Of a stretch of DNA of 64,000 nucleotides, positions 36,338-45,913 are shown piece by piece (the first letter of the stretch is position 1; each line of letters opens with the position of its first letter). Made by a program: the position numbers and the translations under genes. The notes beneath the pieces are model-generated. The model was not told where the DNA came from and made no database searches. It worked only from the letters and a program-made list of their open reading frames with translations. Origin of the DNA: Lederbergia citrea (GTDB lineage: Bacteria > Bacillota > Bacilli > Bacillales > Bacillaceae_C); assembly GCF_018343525.1 (NCBI RefSeq), contig NZ_JAGYPH010000001.1:1-64000 (forward strand), given 5' to 3'.

Positions 36338-38731
36338 GTGGAAAAAAAGAAATGGAAAAGCAGTTTACTCGGTTTGATCGCTCTTTCAGGACTTGTCATT
36401 TCTACCGTGTACCCCGGCTTCAGTACGTCAATATCAGCCGTGGAACAAGTTCCCGAACCAATTGCCAAAGAGGAGTCAGCTTCTATTGTACAACTACATG
36501 TGCCGAATCAAAAAGCGTTGGATACATTGATGGAACTTGACATCGATCTTGCGCATAGGGTTCATGAACATGATGGGGTATGGGAAGTGGATGCTGTAGT
36601 TACCCCATCAGAGATCGCAATGTTAAAAGTAAAGGGAATTACTGTAAAGAACACACTGATTAATGAACAGCAATGGCAGGAAAGAACGGCAGAACGAGGA
36701 TCAGCAATACAGCAACAATCTCAAGTATCAGCAGCAGAAGATAAAATTCAAATCCTTCGTGCGAATTATTTTACAAATCAATCAGGAGACTTCCTTTACA
36801 TCGAAGCTAAATCTACCGCCGGAATAACATCAAGCACGGCATTAACAGCATTATGGAATGAGAATGGTGTAGACAAGTCTGCTACACTATCACGAAAAGT
36901 GGATTATGGTGAGTATTTGTATCACTATTTACTATTGCCGATTGATGGTAAACCTAAAAGCGTTACAATTAACAGTAATTTAGGAGGAACATCGAGTCAG
37001 GCAGTAACAGAATGGCTTGGTGACGATAAACCCGGCAATCCAAAAAAACACTATGTAAAGGATTTTGTCGACCATTATATGGACCCGACTGAATTGTATG
37101 AACGTGCTGAAAAACTGGTTAAAGAATTTCCTGATCTTGTTGAAATCATCGACATGCCAAACAAAACGAATGGATATAGACGCCATGCACAAGCAACAAT
37201 GGGAAGTGTGACAACTTCAGCAGTTGTCGTCACATCTAAAGCATGGGGACATGAAGGTGGAAACGATATTTCCGTTGTTTTCAAAAATCCTAATAAAAAC
37301 AATTCATCGCTAAAAGTTTCTGTTGATGGGAAGAATATCGTTGTCGAATTGGCTACTAACTCTAGCGGAGGCACAACGAGTACAGCTTCTCAAGTAGTAG
37401 CGGCTCTTAATTCCGAAGCAAGTAGCTTAGTTTCCGCAACTACATACCGGGGGAATGGCGGTACCGGAATAGTTGCCCCTGCTAATGTGGTGTTAACAGA
37501 TAATTTAAAGGCACCAAATCATATTTCTCGTGATCCGTTTACAGTAAAAGCAATCCGGATTGGGAAGCATCGTGACGGATCCAAGCCCGGAGTACTAGGC
37601 TACTCACAAGAACATGCACGCGAGTGGGTAACGCCGCTTGTAACAATCGAAACAGCAGAACGGCTATTGAGAAACTACGGCCATGATGGTGAAACAAAGC
37701 AATTAGTAAATAATCTTGATATTTTCTTAGTCCCATCAGTGAATCCTGACGGTGCCCATTATAGTTTCTACGACTATAATATGCAGCGTAGAAATATGAC
37801 AAATCACTGTGGTCCAAACGCTTCCGATCCGGGATATCGTAACAACTGGGGAGTAGATTTAAATCGAAACCATTCTGTTGGTTCCGTTTTTGATGGTTAT
37901 ATCGGTGCTTCGACAAGCTGTACGAGTGATACGTATGCTGGCCCGTTTGAAAATTCCGAGCCAGAAGCCAAGAACCTTGTATGGCTGGCAGATAAAAACC
38001 CAAATATTAAGTTTGCAATGAACATTCATAGCTACGGTGGATATTTTATGTGGTCACCTGGCGCTTATGACGCTCAGCGTAACACGCTCCCACGGCCATC
38101 AGCCGGTGAAGAAGCATTCTATTGGGCGGCATCAGACCAAATTTTAAATGATATCCAAGATCATCGGGGTACTGTCATCCTTCCGAGTAGGACAGGCCCG
38201 ATTCCAGACGTTCTTTATTCTGCGGCTGGAAACTCAGCAGATTATTTATGGTATGAAAAAGGCATTTACGCCTGGAATTTCGAGGTGGGTGCGGATCTTT
38301 GGAATAAAGAAACGAACAGATGGACTGCAGTAGGATTCCAGCCTGGCTTTGAAGAAGGCCATGAAGAAGCAATGGAGTTTGCCAACGGTTTAATTGGCAT
38401 GATTAAGGTAGCTTATAATCATGCTAAAGACCATCAAAGGCCATCCTCAAAAGCAGTTCCAGGAAGCGGTAAATATACGGGACCCATTGACGTGAAACTT
38501 GAAGCGAGTGAACCAGCTACCATCTATTACACACTCGATGGCAGCCGCCCAACTTTCGAATCGGAAAAAATTAGGTTAAGCGGTACAAGGGAATTTGCGG
38601 AATCTCTTCGGATAAACAAGACAACTACTATTAATTGGTTTGCGGTAGATGCAGCAGGCAATATTGAGAAAAACTATAATCCCATTGGGAATGGAAAAAA
38701 TTATAATTCAGTTAATATTACAATTAAGTAA
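36338..38731 (+). CDS. Secreted M14 zinc carboxypeptidase with inserted domain
   Basis: 797 residues from GTG 36338 (GGAGGTG eight bases upstream; TTG 36332 also possible). Signal peptide, propeptide to about residue 235, then an M14 domain with zinc ligands H426 and E429 (HARE), H564 (NIHSYGG), substrate Arg510 (NRNH) and general base E649 (WNFEVG). Between the first and second strands of the M14 fold, roughly residues 290-391, sits a Thr/Ser/Val-rich insert (GGNDISVVFKNPNKNN, STASQVVAALN). The C-terminus (about 710-775) is a chitobiase-C-terminal-like beta domain (ATIYYTLDGSRPTFES). Predicted extracellular peptide degrader. Confidence 0.9.
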   Translation: MEKKKWKSSLLGLIALSGLVISTVYPGFSTSISAVEQVPEPIAKEESASIVQLHVPNQKALDTLMELDIDLAHRVHEHDGVWEVDAVVTPSEIAMLKVKGITVKNTLINEQQWQERTAERGSAIQQQSQVSAAEDKIQILRANYFTNQSGDFLYIEAKSTAGITSSTALTALWNENGVDKSATLSRKVDYGEYLYHYLLLPIDGKPKSVTINSNLGGTSSQAVTEWLGDDKPGNPKKHYVKDFVDHYMDPTELYERAEKLVKEFPDLVEIIDMPNKTNGYRRHAQATMGSVTTSAVVVTSKAWGHEGGNDISVVFKNPNKNNSSLKVSVDGKNIVVELATNSSGGTTSTASQVVAALNSEASSLVSATTYRGNGGTGIVAPANVVLTDNLKAPNHISRDPFTVKAIRIGKHRDGSKPGVLGYSQEHAREWVTPLVTIETAERLLRNYGHDGETKQLVNNLDIFLVPSVNPDGAHYSFYDYNMQRRNMTNHCGPNASDPGYRNNWGVDLNRNHSVGSVFDGYIGASTSCTSDTYAGPFENSEPEAKNLVWLADKNPNIKFAMNIHSYGGYFMWSPGAYDAQRNTLPRPSAGEEAFYWAASDQILNDIQDHRGTVILPSRTGPIPDVLYSAAGNSADYLWYEKGIYAWNFEVGADLWNKETNRWTAVGFQPGFEEGHEEAMEFANGLIGMIKVAYNHAKDHQRPSSKAVPGSGKYTGPIDVKLEASEPATIYYTLDGSRPTFESEKIRLSGTREFAESLRINKTTTINWFAVDAAGNIEKNYNPIGNGKNYNSVNITIK

Positions 38732-38745
38732 GAAAAAGGAAGGGG

Positions 38746-38777
38746 AGAACTGGCCTTAAGGTCAGTTCTTTGTTTGT
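38746..38777 (+). terminator. Terminator of the M14 carboxypeptidase gene
   Basis: Perfect 10-bp stem AGAACTGGCC-TTAA-GGTCAGTTCT, then TTGTTTGTT, 15 bases after the stop. Confidence 0.9.
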
Positions 38778-38895
38778 TCACGACTATGTTTTTTCATGTC
38801 ATGTTAGCAATCGATTATTTTGAATATTGTGATTTGGTGTATAAATCCAAAAGAATTTGGGCAATCTATTAAAAAAGTCCCAAGGGGTGAATGCT

Positions 38896-39078
38896 ATGGT
38901 TCAAGTGAAATTGTTTGATTGTGAGCACGAGCAGGACTTAGAAGAAAACATGAACGAATTTTTAAGCGATATGGAGGATAGGAATATCATAGATGTAAAA
39001 TATCATGTCGCTGCCATCGGTGAAGCGGAAGCGGATCAAGTTTACTGTTTTAGCGCGATGGTTTTGTATGTGAAATGA
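38896..39078 (+). CDS. cse60: Sporulation protein Cse60
   Basis: 60 residues, exactly the size of B. subtilis Cse60, with the family pattern MVQVKLFDCEHEQDLEENMN and YCFSAMVLYVK. In B. subtilis it is a sigma-E gene expressed in the mother cell; function unknown. ATG 38896 has AAGGGGTGA upstream; the longer frame is not used. I could not place a convincing sigma-E promoter. Confidence 0.9.
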   Translation: MVQVKLFDCEHEQDLEENMNEFLSDMEDRNIIDVKYHVAAIGEAEADQVYCFSAMVLYVK

Positions 39079-39086
39079 TACTGATA

Positions 39087-39133
39087 AAAAAAGAAGAAAC
39101 CGTCCAGTCATCAAAGGACAGTTTCTTCTTTTA
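39087..39133. terminator. Bidirectional terminator cse60 / ytfP
   Basis: AAGAAGAAAC-C-GTCC / GGAC-A-GTTTCTTCTT, one mismatch, A-run before and T-run after, between convergent genes. Confidence 0.92.
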
Positions 39134-39135
39134 AA

Positions 39136-40395
39136 TTAACCTTTAAATAGTGCAGCACTAGCCCCAGCCAATCTTCCCGTAATTAATGCTGAAGTAATAT
39201 TATAACCGCCTGTGTAGCCGTAAATATCCAATACTTCCCCGCAGAAATACAGTCCTGACATGAGCTTTGAAGCCATTGTTTTCGGTTCAATTTCTTTTAC
39301 AGAGACGCCGCCGCCAGTCACAAATGCTTTTTCTAGCGGTAATGTTCCGTTAACTGCAAAGCGAAATTGTTTGCACGATTCAGTAAATCTCCGTAATTTC
39401 TCGGCGGAGATAGATGCGCAAAGAGCACTTGGGTCAATATTGCTTCTTTCAAGTAAAAACAATAAATAGCGCTCTGGTACAATCCCTTTTATTGCATTTT
39501 TAACTGCTTTTTTCGCATCTTCTTTCATCGTTTTCTGGAGTTCCTGAAATAATTCTTCTTGTTGGCGGTCAGGTAACGCATCTAGTGAAACGGTAACTTC
39601 GTCCAAATCCCATTTTTTCTGTGCCTTTACGACAAACTGGCTACACCTAAGAACTGCAGGTCCTGAGATGCCGAAATGGGTAAAAATCATATCCATTCGG
39701 TGAGTGATGAGCGGTTTTCCCTTTGGATTCAAAACACTCAATGAAACGTCACGTAAAGATAGTCCTTGTAATGTTTTTTCCTTAATAAAGGATTCCGCGG
39801 ATGTTACCGGAACTTCTGTTGGAAATAACTCGGCAATCGTATGTCCAGCAGCCTCAGCCCAAGGAAAACCATCCCCGGTTGAGCCTGTATGAGGTACCGA
39901 TTTTCCGCCCGATGCAATGACAACAGCATTACTACTAATTTTTTCACCGGATTCGAGTAGAACTCCAGCTGTCTGATGTTCATGATATAAAACATCTTTT
40001 ACAGGACTGTTGACCCGTACCTCAACACCAAGTTCCTCCATGCGTGTAAGCAGTGCATCGACAACAGATTGGGCACGGTCAGACACGGGAAACATTCGAC
40101 CATGATCTTCCTCTTTCAGTTCAATGCCGAGGTTTTCAAAAAAACGAATGATATCTTCATTATTAAAAACAGAGAATGCACCATACAGAAAACGTCCATT
40201 TCCGGGGATATGGCGGATGATTTCATCAATAGGCAGCCGATTTGTAACGTTACAGCGCCCACCTCCGGATATCGCTAATTTTCTGCCGAGCTTATTTCCC
40301 TTATCGATTAACAATACCTTCGCTTTATTTTCAGCAGCTGCAATGGACGCCATCAAACCTGAAGGTCCACCGCCAATAATAATCACATCATACAT
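39136..40395 (-). CDS. ytfP: HI0933-family FAD-dependent oxidoreductase YtfP
   Basis: 419 residues from ATG 40395 (a 30-residue longer frame has no homology). N-terminal dinucleotide-binding motif GGGPSG at 8-13, [15 protein letters not shown] typical of the HI0933/YhiN family, and C-terminal [16 protein letters not shown]. No confirmed physiological reaction. The ribosome site is weak. The same family lies next to ytgP in other Bacillaceae. Confidence 0.9.
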   Translation of the reverse strand: MYDVIIIGGGPSGLMASIAAAENKAKVLLIDKGNKLGRKLAISGGGRCNVTNRLPIDEIIRHIPGNGRFLYGAFSVFNNEDIIRFFENLGIELKEEDHGRMFPVSDRAQSVVDALLTRMEELGVEVRVNSPVKDVLYHEHQTAGVLLESGEKISSNAVVIASGGKSVPHTGSTGDGFPWAEAAGHTIAELFPTEVPVTSAESFIKEKTLQGLSLRDVSLSVLNPKGKPLITHRMDMIFTHFGISGPAVLRCSQFVVKAQKKWDLDEVTVSLDALPDRQQEELFQELQKTMKEDAKKAVKNAIKGIVPERYLLFLLERSNIDPSALCASISAEKLRRFTESCKQFRFAVNGTLPLEKAFVTGGGVSVKEIEPKTMASKLMSGLYFCGEVLDIYGYTGGYNITSALITGRLAGASAALFKG

Positions 40396-40760
40396 AATCC
40401 GTTCCACACCTTGCTGTCTATTTAGTCTATTTATTTTAAAGTTAGTATGGATGAAAAGCAAACGTTGTTGGAATTGTAATCGCATGAAATTATATCCAGT
40501 AAATTCAAAAGATTATATATATATTTCCTGCCGTAAATAGATTAGAATAATGATAGATAAACAATTTACCGGGGAAAAAAGGTTGAGGATAAAATTAATC
40601 TATTATATCAGATTGGATAGATAAACAAGGAGGAAATAGAAGAACAGTAATGTCTGTAAATAGCGTTATCTTCGATTTCAGCGTTCCATAAACTATAAAA
40701 AATATGAATTTAACCGATATTTATAATAGATTCATATTTTTTGCGAGAGGAAGGAAGGCC
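40396..40760. other. AT-rich divergent spacer ytfP / subtilase
   Basis: No gene, RNA motif or strong promoter is recognised. A GGAGG at about 40630 is followed only by a 13-codon frame at too great a spacing. Confidence 0.5.
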
Positions 40761-43700
40761 ATGAGGCACAGGCTTGCAGCACCATTTCTATTAGTTCTAT
40801 TTAGTTTCTTCCTATCTGTATCTATTGTTTCAGCAGAGGAAATTCAGGTTGAACCGGAGATTTCCAAATTTAGTACGAATATCCTGTTTGATGACAAGCA
40901 GGAATACAAAAGCAATGAGTTAATTGTTAAGTTCAAATCATCTGTAACTTCGGCGCAGAAAAAGAAGATTTTACAGAACATAAAAGGCAAAGAGGTTTCA
41001 CAGTTACTTAACGGGGAATTTTCTCTCGTATCAGTTCCAGATAGTCCAAAGCTTGTTACCATAGCCGAGAAATTACTTAAAAATAAAAAAGTAGAATTTG
41101 TTGAGCCAAATTATGAAATAACAAAAGCTTATACCCCTAGTGACCCTGGATATAAAAGTCAATGGCACTTGAAAAAGATTCAAGCACCAAAAGCGTGGGA
41201 TATTACGAAGGGATCTTCCGCCATCAAGGTCGCTGTAATAGATACTGGCGTCCAAACAAACCATCCAGATTTAAAAGGGAAAATTGTTTCCGCAAAAAAT
41301 ATTACCGGGGGTTCTCCCCAACAACATGGAACACACGTAGCTGGAACCATTGCAGCATCAATAAATAAGAAAGGTGTAGTAGGGGTAGCACCTAATGTTA
41401 AGATTATGCCTATTAACGTATTCTATGGATCTAGTGCCTATACAGACGATATAGTAGAAGGCATTGTATACGCTGCAGACAAAGGTGCAGATGTAATAAA
41501 CATGAGTCTCGGCAGCTATGGATACAGCTATTATATGGATGTTGCAACGGCATATGCTAAAAGTAAAGGCGCCATTATTATCGCTGCAGCTGGAAATGAT
41601 GATACTAGTATGGTGGCATATCCTGCGGGATTATCATCGGTCCTTGCAATAAGTGCGACTAATCAGAATGATTATATAACCTCATTTTCAAATTATGGAT
41701 CCCATATTGCTTTAGCGGCACCGGGGCAGGGTATCTATTCAACCGTATCAGGAAGCACTTATGCATATATGGATGGAACGTCCATGGCCGCACCAGTTGT
41801 ATCCGGCGTTGCTGCGTTAGTACTATCCAAGAATCCAATTTTGAGTCCAGATCAGGTAGAAACTATTTTGGAAGATTCTGCCGATTATGTAGGCTCGTAT
41901 TATTTTTACGGTTATGGACGGGTAAATGCGCATAAGGCTTTAAAACAAACACCTATACCAATATCTAATCTATCTCTTTCTACGACAAATTTCACGGTTA
42001 CAGGAAAAAGTAAAAACAATATTACCTTTACAGCATCTAAAGGAGCGACTGTATCTGTTTATGTACAAAATTCTAAAGGGAAGACTATTCGAAAGCTTGC
42101 TACAACGAAAAATTGGAAAGGTGGAAAATATTCTACAGCTTGGGACGGTAAGCAGGATAATGGACTATTCGTAGAATCAGGTTCATTTTCAATTGTAGGC
42201 AAAGTATCAAATGGAAAAAAATCTATCACCAAGAAAAAAACGATAAAGGTAACCAATAAGATTAAACTAGTTGTGAAGATAGGTTCATCAGCCATATTCT
42301 CACCAAAAGTGAAGAGTAAGTTGACTGTTTCCTATGAAATTAATAAAACTGCCAAGGTCACTGCGAAAATTTATGACAGTAAGAATAAGCTTGTCAAAAC
42401 AATCCTAAACAATAAGTCTTTGAGTCCAGGAAAAAGGACAGTTGCTTGGGATGGCAAAAACAGTCACGGCAAATTGGTGAAAGACGGAACTTATAAACTA
42501 ACTGTTTCAGGAATTGATTCGAATAAAGTAGAAGCGAATAAGACAATGTCCATTAAAATCGACACGGTTAAACCGACAGCTGCAACTTCGGTATTAGCGA
42601 CACCGTTCAAGCTAGACGGAAAATCAAAACCGGGAGTAAAAGTTACTGTTAAAGAAACGGTTAAGGTGAGCGCTTATGTAACGACTGATAAAGGCGTGAA
42701 AATTAAGCGACTCACGAATAATAAATCTTACAACAAAGGCCCTTTTACATTAAACTGGAATGGGAAAAATGATAAAGGCAAATACGTTGGTGAAGGAAAA
42801 TATCGCTATGAGGCTGAAGTTAAGGATGCCGCTGGAAACACACTTGTTGCGAAGTCTAAAGTATTTTCTTTACAAGATTGGCAGAAACCGACTATTAAAT
42901 CGACGGCAGATTTCTATTATCGCAATTCCGGAAATGCATCATATGCTTATTCGATCAGCAAACCTGGGAAGGTAACGGTTCAAATTTTAAAAGATGGTAA
43001 AGTTGTGAGAAATGTGGAATCTGGCATCCAAAAAGCTGGGGGATCACAAAAGTTTACTTGGGATGGAAAAGATGACGCAGGTAATCTTCTTGCAGATGGA
43101 AAATACCGATATAAAATCAATTTGGTTGATAAATACAAGTTGACTGGCACTTATACTGGTGCTATGACAGTGGCTTTGACGAAAGTGGTTATTACGCATC
43201 CGGGCGTTGTACAGTTTTATGATATTTATTATGACGATTACGATTACGCAAGCGAGGTATATTATAAATTGTCGCAAGACGCGGATGTTACTGTTGAAAT
43301 TTATGATAGTTATAATTCTAAAGTACGTACCTTAAATTACAAATCACGCAAAGCTGGTATAAATTCTTTTAAATGGGACGGTTTGGATAAAGATAGAGAT
43401 TATGCTTGGGATAATACTTATTCGTACAAAATCATAGCTAAAAACTCAGGAGGAAATTTAACGACTGTCAATGGCAAGATGACAAATAAAGAGAACCCGT
43501 CTTGGCTTAATTCACATAAATATTTATACACATATATAGGATCGGACAAATATTATTGCGAATATGAATTTGAAATTAACGTTAATAAGCCGGTAAGTAC
43601 TACATTATATGTTTATGACTTTTGGTCTGATAGTGAAGTTTATAAGAAAACGTATCCTCTGAAAAAAGGGGAAAACGTATTTAATTATAAAGAGGGTTGG

Positions 43701-43877
43701 GATGATGTTTACTATAAACTGCAATATAAAGATGATTTAGGTAATAAATATTACTATGCATTATGGGACTTAGATAATGGCTCTTACAGTATTAAACAAA
43801 ACCGATTCACACCAAAGCCAATTTCACCATCCGAAAAGCCTAGTTATAATCCTAAAGATAACAAGAAGAATAAATAA
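40761..43877 (+). CDS. Secreted S8 subtilisin-like protease with FlgD-type repeats
   Basis: 1038 residues from ATG 40761 (AGGAAGGAAGG upstream). Signal peptide 1-25, I9-like propeptide (ELIVKFKSSVTSAQ) to about 120, catalytic domain about 135-395 with Asp161 (VIDTGV), His189 (HGTHVAG), oxyanion Asn279 and Ser341 (GTSMAAP). The C-terminal 640 residues hold about five FlgD-Ig-like units, each with W(D/N)GK-x-D-x-G and G-x-Y-x-Y, the last ones degenerating into Tyr/Asp-rich sequence. No LPXTG or S-layer domain; the Lys-rich end suggests a secreted enzyme or loose wall association. Single gene with its own terminator. Confidence 0.92.
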   Translation: MRHRLAAPFLLVLFSFFLSVSIVSAEEIQVEPEISKFSTNILFDDKQEYKSNELIVKFKSSVTSAQKKKILQNIKGKEVSQLLNGEFSLVSVPDSPKLVTIAEKLLKNKKVEFVEPNYEITKAYTPSDPGYKSQWHLKKIQAPKAWDITKGSSAIKVAVIDTGVQTNHPDLKGKIVSAKNITGGSPQQHGTHVAGTIAASINKKGVVGVAPNVKIMPINVFYGSSAYTDDIVEGIVYAADKGADVINMSLGSYGYSYYMDVATAYAKSKGAIIIAAAGNDDTSMVAYPAGLSSVLAISATNQNDYITSFSNYGSHIALAAPGQGIYSTVSGSTYAYMDGTSMAAPVVSGVAALVLSKNPILSPDQVETILEDSADYVGSYYFYGYGRVNAHKALKQTPIPISNLSLSTTNFTVTGKSKNNITFTASKGATVSVYVQNSKGKTIRKLATTKNWKGGKYSTAWDGKQDNGLFVESGSFSIVGKVSNGKKSITKKKTIKVTNKIKLVVKIGSSAIFSPKVKSKLTVSYEINKTAKVTAKIYDSKNKLVKTILNNKSLSPGKRTVAWDGKNSHGKLVKDGTYKLTVSGIDSNKVEANKTMSIKIDTVKPTAATSVLATPFKLDGKSKPGVKVTVKETVKVSAYVTTDKGVKIKRLTNNKSYNKGPFTLNWNGKNDKGKYVGEGKYRYEAEVKDAAGNTLVAKSKVFSLQDWQKPTIKSTADFYYRNSGNASYAYSISKPGKVTVQILKDGKVVRNVESGIQKAGGSQKFTWDGKDDAGNLLADGKYRYKINLVDKYKLTGTYTGAMTVALTKVVITHPGVVQFYDIYYDDYDYASEVYYKLSQDADVTVEIYDSYNSKVRTLNYKSRKAGINSFKWDGLDKDRDYAWDNTYSYKIIAKNSGGNLTTVNGKMTNKENPSWLNSHKYLYTYIGSDKYYCEYEFEINVNKPVSTTLYVYDFWSDSEVYKKTYPLKKGENVFNYKEGWDDVYYKLQYKDDLGNKYYYALWDLDNGSYSIKQNRFTPKPISPSEKPSYNPKDNKKNK

Positions 43878-43882
43878 TCACG

Positions 43883-43919
43883 AAAGGAAGGGGCCCTCAC
43901 CACGACCTCTTCCTTTTTT
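43883..43919 (+). terminator. Terminator of the subtilase gene
   Basis: AAAGGAAG / CTTCCTTT stem with a large GC-rich loop, then TTTC. Confidence 0.75.
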
Positions 43920-44028
43920 CTATGATGGACATACTCTGTTCATTGTCAAATTCCGTCGATAGCTGTACACTATCAAGTAGTGTTGCAAAAAAAACTGATT
44001 TTATAATGATGCTGTTTTTTAAGAGTAT

Positions 44029-44139
44029 CGGTCGATAATTTCAATAATCGGTAGTAAGCCCTAAACAATCGGTAGTAAATGATTCACAATCGGTAGTGAA
44101 AATTAAAAATCGGTAGTAAACCTTAAATAACGGTAGTAA
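44029..44139 (+). repeat. CGGTAGT direct-repeat array upstream of murJ
   Basis: Five copies of CGGTAGT (44049, 44070, 44091, 44111, 44131), four of them within AATCGGTAGT, plus a degenerate CGGTCGA at 44029. Start-to-start steps are 20, 21, 21, 20 and 20 bases. The array ends about 60 bases before the murJ start. The rest of the spacer is AT-rich. Confidence 0.8.
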
Positions 44140-44196
44140 CTCATATAAAAGAGGAAATAATCCTCAATAATAAAATAATGGAGAGTTAGAGATTCT

Positions 44197-45816
44197 ATGT
44201 CTTCTAAATTAATTCGGGGAACGTTCATATTAACATTGGGTACGATTTTATCGAAGGTGCTTGGCCTTCTTTATGTTATTCCGTTTTATGCGATTATCGG
44301 TGGGAAGGAACAAGCCGCTCTTTATCAATTTGGCTACGTGCCGTACACGATTTTTATCAGTATTGCGACAGCTGGCGTGCCGCTCGCTGTTTCCAAATAC
44401 ATATCCAAATATAATGCGCTTGAAGAATATGCGGTTGGCCGTAGGTTATTCCGTTCAGGTATGGTAGTCATGCTTGCAACGGGAATTTTTTCGTTTTTAG
44501 CTATGTATGTTTTATCTCCATGGTTTGCTGAGCTTGTGCTGCGAGGGGCTGATAGTGAACATTCTTTTACAGTTGAAGATGTTACGTTGGTCATGAGAGC
44601 GGTCAGTTTTGCTTTAATAATTATTCCAATTATGAGCTTGATTCGCGGATTTTTTCAGGGCCATCAATCAATGGGGCCATCAGCGGTTTCTACCGTTGTA
44701 GAGCAAATTGCAAGAATTGCTTTTTTGCTGGCTGGAGCATATGTTGTTTTGTACGTATTAAAAGGCAGTGTGGTTACGGCAATCAGTGTAGCAACATTTG
44801 CCGCTTTTATCGGGGGAATCGCAAGTCTCATTATCCTGCTTTGGTATTGGCAAAAACGAAAGCGTGGCCTTAATGAACTTTTAGAGTTTGATAAAGGGAC
44901 AATCGAAGTGTCGATTTCCGACATGTATAAAGAAATAATCGTCTACGCATTGCCATTCGTCCTTGTTGGAATTGCGAATCCACTTTTTCAATTTATCGAT
45001 CAAATCACATTTAATAGAGCGATGGCTGAGGCTGGAAAATCGGCTGAAGCGCTCGGTTCACTCGGAATATTAAATTTCACCACTCATAAACTTGTTATCA
45101 TCCCTGTTTCCCTTGCAACGGCATTTGCGTTAACATTAGTTCCGCTTGTGACTGAGTCGTATGTAAAAGGAGACAGGCAAATCATGTTTCGCCAGCTTAA
45201 TCAGACGTTTCAGGTGCTTTTATTCATTACTATGCCTGCTGCGATCGGACTTGCCTTGCTTGCAGAGCCAATGTATACCGCTTTTTACGGCTATGATGAA
45301 TACGGCGCACAAGTACTAAGGACATACGCACCGGTTTCCATTTTATTCGCTCTTTATGCTGTAACAGCTGCTATTTTACAAGGAATCAATGAACAGCGCT
45401 ACACCATTTTAAGTTTATTAACTGGATTGCTGGTGAAACTAAGCCTCAACATTCCGCTTATAAAAGCATTTGGAACTGAGGGAGCTGTATATGCGACAGC
45501 ATTAGGGTATACCGTTTCAATAATGATTAACTTTTTCGTGATCAAACGCTTTGCATATTACCCATTCAAGCTTGTTGTAAGAAGATCTCTATTGATCATA
45601 ATATTTAATGTGCTAATGGCCGTTCCAGTCTTTTTCGCTTATAAAGGGCTTCTATATTTACTAAGCCCGGAAACGAGAATGCAATCAGTACTATTAATTA
45701 TTGTTTGTGCGGGTATTGGCGGCATCGTCTATGCATATCTCGGACTTAAATCAGGTTTAGCTGACAGACTATTTGGTGACCGTCTTGGGAAAATAAAACA
45801 GAAGCTTCGTATTTAG
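44197..45816 (+). CDS. murJ: Lipid II flippase MurJ (YtgP), MOP superfamily
   Basis: 539 residues with about 14 hydrophobic segments, MVF/MurJ-type polysaccharide transport protein. N-terminal LIRGTFILTLGTILSKVLGL and the RGFFQGHQSMGPSAVS motif are typical of the YtgP branch, which in B. subtilis flips lipid II for peptidoglycan synthesis redundantly with Amj. The Shine-Dalgarno GGAGAG is 11 bases from the ATG. A repeat array lies just upstream. Confidence 0.9.
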   Translation: MSSKLIRGTFILTLGTILSKVLGLLYVIPFYAIIGGKEQAALYQFGYVPYTIFISIATAGVPLAVSKYISKYNALEEYAVGRRLFRSGMVVMLATGIFSFLAMYVLSPWFAELVLRGADSEHSFTVEDVTLVMRAVSFALIIIPIMSLIRGFFQGHQSMGPSAVSTVVEQIARIAFLLAGAYVVLYVLKGSVVTAISVATFAAFIGGIASLIILLWYWQKRKRGLNELLEFDKGTIEVSISDMYKEIIVYALPFVLVGIANPLFQFIDQITFNRAMAEAGKSAEALGSLGILNFTTHKLVIIPVSLATAFALTLVPLVTESYVKGDRQIMFRQLNQTFQVLLFITMPAAIGLALLAEPMYTAFYGYDEYGAQVLRTYAPVSILFALYAVTAAILQGINEQRYTILSLLTGLLVKLSLNIPLIKAFGTEGAVYATALGYTVSIMINFFVIKRFAYYPFKLVVRRSLLIIIFNVLMAVPVFFAYKGLLYLLSPETRMQSVLLIIVCAGIGGIVYAYLGLKSGLADRLFGDRLGKIKQKLRI

Positions 45817-45913
45817 TGGAAATCTGTAGAGGGCTGATTTTACGGCTGAAGCTCCGGAATTAAATAAGGAAATTAGGCGGAAAACACATTTTTTATTTTC
45901 CGCCTAAAAAATG

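Noticed and set aside
38821..38870. Sigma-E promoter for cse60
   Set aside because: AATATT and GTATAAAT are present but only about 10 bases apart, too short for sigma-E spacing.
40640..40700. A 13-codon leader peptide before the subtilase
   Set aside because: Shine-Dalgarno spacing of about 16 bases is too long and no attenuator structure follows.
44029..44139. CGGTAGT array as a CRISPR array
   Set aside because: Repeat units are only 7-12 bases with 9-14 base spacers, and no cas genes are near. Too small for CRISPR.
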